From Erwinia sp. E602 (lineage in GTDB: Bacteria > Pseudomonadota > Gammaproteobacteria > Enterobacterales > Enterobacteriaceae): 64,000 nucleotides of DNA. A model generated the notes under the pieces. The model was not told where the DNA came from. It did not search any database and was given only the letters and a program-made list of their open reading frames with translations. The position numbers and the translations under genes were made by a program. Positions 57,342 through 64,000 of this stretch are shown here, piece by piece. Location of the stretch: assembly GCF_018141005.1 (NCBI RefSeq), contig NZ_CP046582.1, forward strand, positions 806,001 to 870,000, read 5' to 3'. Position 1 is the first letter of the stretch. Every line of letters begins with the position of its first letter.

Positions 57342-57398
57342 CCTTCTCTCCCCGTGGCCGGTGGATGCCGGCCTGCTAACCCGCAGGATTGACCGCTC

Positions 57399-60272
<2,874 letters not shown>

Positions 60273-60524
60273 ACCTGCCGGCGCGGCGGGCCTGCCTGGC
60301 CGCCGCGCGCTGTGGCTAACTCAGCCAGCCTTTGGTGTGCGCCGCCTCCCTGAAAAAATTCGCCCGTAGTGTAAGGGAAACGTTTGCGTATTACATGCCA
60401 GAAAGTGTTATATCGTTTCACACTTTTTTCAGCTTACAGGTGTACTCTGAAATATTTCTCGGTTAGGCTGTCAGGAAATCAGGCTATCGCATCGGGCGAT
60501 AGTCGGCGGAGCAGGAGATCGCGG

Positions 60525-61184
60525 TTGAACAGAGTGAAACAGAACGTTCTGGAGCCGGAGTATTCGCTGGCAGAAGAAGTGGTCAACAGCATCAGCCACG
60601 GCATCGGCTGCCTGCTGGGCGTTATCGGGCTGGTGCTGCTGCTGAGCCAGGCAAGCGACGCCGGTGCCGGTGCGCTGGCCATCACCAGTTACAGCCTGTA
60701 CGGCGGCAGCATAATCCTGCTGTTTCTTGCCTCGACGTTGTACCATGCCATCCCGCATCCGCGGGCCAGGTACTGGCTGAAGAAGATTGACCATGCCGCC
60801 ATCTATCTGCTGATTGCCGGCACCTATACGCCGTTTCTGCTGGTGGGGCTGAAGTCGCCGCTGGCGCACGGCCTGATGGTGGTAATCTGGAGCCTTGCGC
60901 TGGCCGGGGTGGTGTTTAAACTGGCCTTCGCGCACCGCTTTGCCGCGCTGTCGCTGGTGACCTACCTGCTGATGGGGTGGCTGTCACTGGTGGTGCTGTA
61001 TCAGATGGTGCTGCGCCTGCCGGCCGGCAGCGTCTGGCTGCTGGCCGTCGGGGGCATCGTCTACTCGCTGGGGGTGATCTTCTACGTGGCGAAGCGTATT
61101 CCTTACAACCATGCCATCTGGCACGGCTTTGTACTCGGTGGCAGCCTGTGCCACTTCTTCGCCATTTATTTTTATATCCGTTAA
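60525..61184 (+). CDS. trhA: TrhA/hemolysin III family membrane protein (YqfA)
   Basis: A 219-aa inner-membrane protein of the PAQR/hemolysin III family with about seven membrane segments. Conserved residues lie in [41 protein letters not shown] and [19 protein letters not shown]. coli TrhA has been tied to membrane energetics. I chose the TTG at 60525, 7 bp after AGGAG, which gives exactly the E. coli length; the ATG at 60384 adds 47 basic residues without similarity. Only 6 bp separate its stop from ygfZ on the other strand. Confidence 0.9.
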   Translation: MNRVKQNVLEPEYSLAEEVVNSISHGIGCLLGVIGLVLLLSQASDAGAGALAITSYSLYGGSIILLFLASTLYHAIPHPRARYWLKKIDHAAIYLLIAGTYTPFLLVGLKSPLAHGLMVVIWSLALAGVVFKLAFAHRFAALSLVTYLLMGWLSLVVLYQMVLRLPAGSVWLLAVGGIVYSLGVIFYVAKRIPYNHAIWHGFVLGGSLCHFFAIYFYIR

Positions 61185-61190
61185 GGCTGG

Positions 61191-62177
61191 TCAGCCGGCG
61201 GTGATTTCATAAGGCAGCGGCTGGATGCTCAGTTCGCCGCCTTCATCGCCCTGTACCCGAAGTACCGTATCGGCTTCCAGATCGTTGTTCAGCACCGCCT
61301 GCACCCAGACATCACCATTTTCTAACCGGCAGGCGGTGAGGATAGTACCGGTACGCCGCCAGTTTTCGCCCATCTTCATCTCCAGCGCGTCGTTAGCCTC
61401 AGGCACCCGGCCGGCTTGCCCCGCCAGCCAGTAGAGCGCACGCTTGTTGGCGCCGCGGAATTTTGCCCGCGCCACCATCTCCTGGCCGGTGTAGCAGCCT
61501 TTCTTAAAGCTGATGCCGTTCAGCGCCTGAATATTGGTCGCCTGCGGAATAAACTGCGCGCTGGTGGCGCTGTCGATCACCGCGAAGCCGGCTTCGATCT
61601 CCAGCGCCAGCCACTGGTTACTGTTATTCAACTGTGCCGTTGCGGCCAGTTTGTCAGCCAGCGCCTGCGCCTGTGATGCACTGGTCACCAGCAGGAAACG
61701 CTCGGCCGGCAGCTCCTGCCACAGCAGGGTGGTCTCATCCTGCTGCACCACCGGGGTGTCGGCATCGGGCAACTGGCTGAACACCCCGGCCAGCGCCGCG
61801 CGCGCGCCCAGGCCGGCAACGCCAAGCAGCACCGCGTCGTCATCGGCGGCCAGCGTCACTTTGGCGAAGACCGCATATTTTTTCAGCTCCTGCAGCTGGT
61901 TATCACGCAGGCTGCGGCGCGCAATATAGGCCAGCCCTTCTCCACGGTGGAACAGGCGCAGGTTGCTCCACATCTTGCCTTTCGCATCGCAATGGGCTGC
62001 GGGCTGGTGCCGGGTGGCGTCCAGCGCGGCCACGTCCAGCGTCAGCTGCCCCTGCAGATAGCTGACCCGGTCAGCGCCGGTGGCGGTGACCAGCGCCCAC
62101 TCTTCCAGTGAAATCAACGTGAGCGGCAGCTGGGATGCGGGCTGCAGCGGGCCCGGCGGGAAAGTAAGACTCGACAT
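61191..62177 (-). CDS. ygfZ: tRNA-modifying / Fe-S cluster protein YgfZ
   Basis: Folate-binding protein of the GcvT fold, 328 aa (E. coli 326), needed for Fe-S enzymes such as MiaB. The family signature [12 protein letters not shown] near residue 225 contains the essential Cys. [16 protein letters not shown] and [11 protein letters not shown] are also conserved. ATG 62177 ([10 protein letters not shown]) follows AGGATGG at good spacing; longer in-frame starts upstream lack similarity. Divergent from sdhE. Confidence 0.95.
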   Translation of the reverse strand: MSSLTFPPGPLQPASQLPLTLISLEEWALVTATGADRVSYLQGQLTLDVAALDATRHQPAAHCDAKGKMWSNLRLFHRGEGLAYIARRSLRDNQLQELKKYAVFAKVTLAADDDAVLLGVAGLGARAALAGVFSQLPDADTPVVQQDETTLLWQELPAERFLLVTSASQAQALADKLAATAQLNNSNQWLALEIEAGFAVIDSATSAQFIPQATNIQALNGISFKKGCYTGQEMVARAKFRGANKRALYWLAGQAGRVPEANDALEMKMGENWRRTGTILTACRLENGDVWVQAVLNNDLEADTVLRVQGDEGGELSIQPLPYEITAG

Positions 62178-62403
62178 GGTGCCATCCTGATTCAGCGAAA
62201 ATGAGGTAAAGTTGCTGTTCATGTTAAAAGAGCCGTCCTGCTTTGCAACCTGTTTCCTGAAGAAGCGGCACAAATCGCGTGATAACCCTGCAACCGTTGT
62301 TGCTGATTTGCGGGCGGGTACTCAGGCTGTGTACTGGGGCATCAACAGCGGCGGCAAAACGGGTTACACTGTGCGCCTGGTTGATTAAACGACGTTGAGA
62401 CAC

Positions 62404-62670
62404 ATGGATATTAGTAATAAATCACGTATTCACTGGGCGTGCCGTCGCGGCATGCGTGAACTGGATATGGCAATTATGCCGTTCTTCCAGCATGAGTTTG
62501 ACTCCTTAACAGATGCCGATAAGCAGGTGTTTGTACAACTCCTGAAAAGTGATGACCCCGACCTGTTCAACTGGTTGATGAACCACGGTGAACCCGCTGA
62601 CCCGGAACTGAAACGCATGGTGTTACTGATCCAGCAGCGGAACCAGCAACGTGGCCCGGTGGCAATCTGA
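62404..62670 (+). CDS. sdhE: FAD assembly factor SdhE (YgfY)
   Basis: An 88-aa cytoplasmic protein that promotes covalent flavinylation of succinate dehydrogenase and fumarate reductase. The signature RRGMRELD is at residues 15–22. [15 protein letters not shown] and the final RGPVAI match E. coli exactly in position. ATG 62404 gives [16 protein letters not shown]. It overlaps ygfX by 20 bp, starting the coupled run sdhE–ygfX–creB–creC. Confidence 0.97.
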   Translation: MDISNKSRIHWACRRGMRELDMAIMPFFQHEFDSLTDADKQVFVQLLKSDDPDLFNWLMNHGEPADPELKRMVLLIQQRNQQRGPVAI

Positions 62671-63058
62671 GTTACGGCTCTCGCGCTGCGCCTGCCGCCT
62701 CTCTCTGCTGCTGCACGGCGCGGTGCTGATGTCGTTGCTGCTGGCCCACTGGCCTGCATCGGTTACGCCATGGTGGGGGGTGTTACTGGCGCTGACGCTG
62801 CTGGAAAGCGTGCGTAGCCAGCGCCGTATCCGCCGTCGAACGGGGTACCTCAGTTGGTCACTGGGCAGGCAGCTGCGCTGGCGTGAACAGCGCTGGCACC
62901 TGCAGCGGCCCCCCTGGCTCACGCCGTGGGCGATCCTGCTGACGTTGCGTAACGCACGCGGGAAGCGTGAACGGCTGTGGCTGTTTGCCGATGCCATGCC
63001 GCCGGCGGCATGGCGATTATTGCGTCAGCGGCTGCTGATGCCTGAAGGAGACGTGTAA
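62651..63058 (+). CDS. ygfX: YgfX (CptA-like) membrane protein
   Basis: A 135-aa inner-membrane protein conserved beside sdhE. A GTG start at 62651 ([11 protein letters not shown]) lies inside sdhE. Two hydrophobic segments (about 18–38 and 40–58) are followed by a basic soluble part with RSQRRIRRR. It was described both as a toxin acting on FtsZ/MreB and as a flavinylation partner; neither is settled. The stop overlaps creB (TAATG). Confidence 0.9.
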   Translation: MARWQSELRLSRCACRLSLLLHGAVLMSLLLAHWPASVTPWWGVLLALTLLESVRSQRRIRRRTGYLSWSLGRQLRWREQRWHLQRPPWLTPWAILLTLRNARGKRERLWLFADAMPPAAWRLLRQRLLMPEGDV

Positions 63059-63750
63059 TGTCCGGCGCCACGGTCTGGCTGGTGGAGGATGAAGCCAGTA
63101 TTGCCGATACCCTGATTTATATGCTGCAGCTGGAGGGCTTTACCACCCGCTGGTTTGCCCGCGGCCTGCCGCTGCTGGATGCGCTGGCTGACGGCCCGCC
63201 GGACCTGGCGATCCTCGACGTCGGCCTGCCGGATATCAGCGGCTTTGAGCTGTGCCGCCAGCTGCTGGCCCGTCAGCCCGATCTGCCGGTACTGTTCCTT
63301 ACCGCCCGTAGCGAGGAGCTCGATCGCCTGCTCGGGCTGGAAATTGGCGCGGATGACTACGTGGCTAAGCCCTTTTCACCGCGTGAAGTCTGCGCACGGG
63401 TGCGTACCCTGCTGAAGCGTCTGCAGAAGCAGCAGCGCATTGCGGCATCGTCGCTGCAGTCGATCGGCCGTTTCACCCTCGATGATGAAGCCGCGCGCAT
63501 TACGTGGTGCCGGCAGCCGCTGCCGCTGACGCGCTACGAGTATCTGCTGCTGAAGACCCTGCTGCACTCCCCCAACCGGGTATTCTCACGCCAGCAGCTG
63601 ATGGCGCAGGTGTGGACTGATGCCGAAGAGAGCCTTGAGCGCACCGTGGATACCCATATTAAAACTCTGCGCGCCAAGCTGCGGGAGATTGACGAGGCAG
63701 CAGTGCTGATAACCCATCGCGGACTCGGCTACAGCCTGGCGGTAGGGTGA
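63058..63750 (+). CDS. creB: Response regulator CreB
   Basis: OmpR-type response regulator of 230 aa. The receiver domain has the acidic pair in WLVEDEASIAD, phosphoacceptor Asp54 (LAILDVGLPD), a Thr in LFLTAR and Lys in DDYVAKPFSP. The winged-helix DNA-binding domain covers about residues 135–228 (LTRYEYLLLKTLLHSPNRVFSRQQLM, ERTVDTHIKTLRAKL). The CreB assignment rests on similarity and on the creC-type kinase that follows. In E. coli creABCD sits elsewhere, near thr. Confidence 0.88.
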   Translation: MSGATVWLVEDEASIADTLIYMLQLEGFTTRWFARGLPLLDALADGPPDLAILDVGLPDISGFELCRQLLARQPDLPVLFLTARSEELDRLLGLEIGADDYVAKPFSPREVCARVRTLLKRLQKQQRIAASSLQSIGRFTLDDEAARITWCRQPLPLTRYEYLLLKTLLHSPNRVFSRQQLMAQVWTDAEESLERTVDTHIKTLRAKLREIDEAAVLITHRGLGYSLAVG

Positions 63751-64000
63751 TGAAAATCGGCATGCGCCTGCTGCTGGGCTACTTCCTGATCGTGGCGGTG
63801 GCGGCCTGGTTTGTGCTGAATATCTTTCTGCAGGAGATTAAGCCTGGCGTGCGGCGTGCTACCGAAGGCACGCTGGTGGATACCGCTACGCTGCTGGCGC
63901 AGTTCGCCCGTGCCGATCTGCGCAGCGGCCATCCGGCGCACGGGCAGCTGGCACAGGCGTTTGCCGCGCTTGGCGACTACCCGGTAGCGGCGAATATCAG
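63750..64000 (+). CDS. creC: Sensor histidine kinase CreC, N-terminal part (runs off the window)
   Basis: Only the first 83 codons are present. The start MKIGMRLLLGYFLIVAVAAW contains the first membrane segment (about residues 7–27), and the following ATEGTLVDTATLLAQFA matches the periplasmic start of CreC. The kinase domain is outside the window. The ATG overlaps the creB stop (TGATG). Confidence 0.85.
   Translation, partial: MKIGMRLLLGYFLIVAVAAWFVLNIFLQEIKPGVRRATEGTLVDTATLLAQFARADLRSGHPAHGQLAQAFAALGDYPVAANI

Overview
The window is a chromosomal segment of a gammaproteobacterium of the order Enterobacterales. Gene order from yggX to galP, metK–speA–speB, tktA–epd–pgk–fbaA–mscS–argO, serA–fau–6S RNA–zapA, pepP–ubiH–ubiI and gcvTHP is the enteric housekeeping order. 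Proteins match Escherichia coli in length and motif nearly end to end. The visibly high GC, an ERIC element, and creBC placed directly after sdhE–ygfX suggest Erwiniaceae (Erwinia, Pantoea or a relative). That placement is inference; the genus cannot be read from this sequence.

Layout. 1–9.1 kb: yggX/mutY (minus), trmB–yggL–yggN (plus), then hemW, rdgB, yggT and yggS (minus), with yggU missing and an ERIC element in the gap, then pilT (plus), ruvX and yqgE (minus). 9.2–15.6 kb: gshB, rsmE, endA, sprT, galP and metK (all minus), with candidate GalR and MetJ operators. 16.4–19.5 kb: speA and speB (putrescine synthesis from arginine), preceded by a long structured leader. 20.2–32.9 kb: an inserted 14-gene same-strand catabolic operon between speB and loiP, which are neighbours in E. 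coli. 33.0–46.1 kb: loiP, tktA, epd, pgk, fbaA, mscS, argO, yggE, argP, rpiA and serA. 46.3–52.1 kb: fau, 6S RNA, zapA, ygfB, pepP, ubiH and ubiI. 52.6–55.3 kb: a lower-GC orphan type VI secretion lipase/immunity pair. 55.8–64 kb: the glycine cleavage operon, trhA, ygfZ, sdhE–ygfX and creB–creC (creC runs off the end).

The most interesting content is the 20–33 kb operon. It encodes a Rieske ferredoxin, a small HTH-like protein, a Rieske oxygenase, an SDR, an IclR regulator, a two-domain extradiol-type VOC dioxygenase, a ferredoxin reductase, an MFS transporter, a cupin, an alpha/beta hydrolase, a second SDR lacking the usual Tyr and Lys, a NadX-type aspartate dehydrogenase, an aldehyde dehydrogenase and a ThDP-dependent decarboxylase-like enzyme. 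The parts read as uptake, ring oxygenation, dehydrogenation, ring cleavage, hydrolysis, decarboxylation and aldehyde oxidation of an unidentified aromatic or heterocyclic compound. Resembling enzyme sets (aspartate dehydrogenase, aldehyde dehydrogenase, decarboxylase, SDR, IclR, hydrolase, cupin) occur in Pseudomonas aeruginosa around PA3504–PA3511, from memory; I know of no established pathway for them. A T-rich tract and a perfect 6-4-6 inverted repeat just upstream are probable regulatory DNA.
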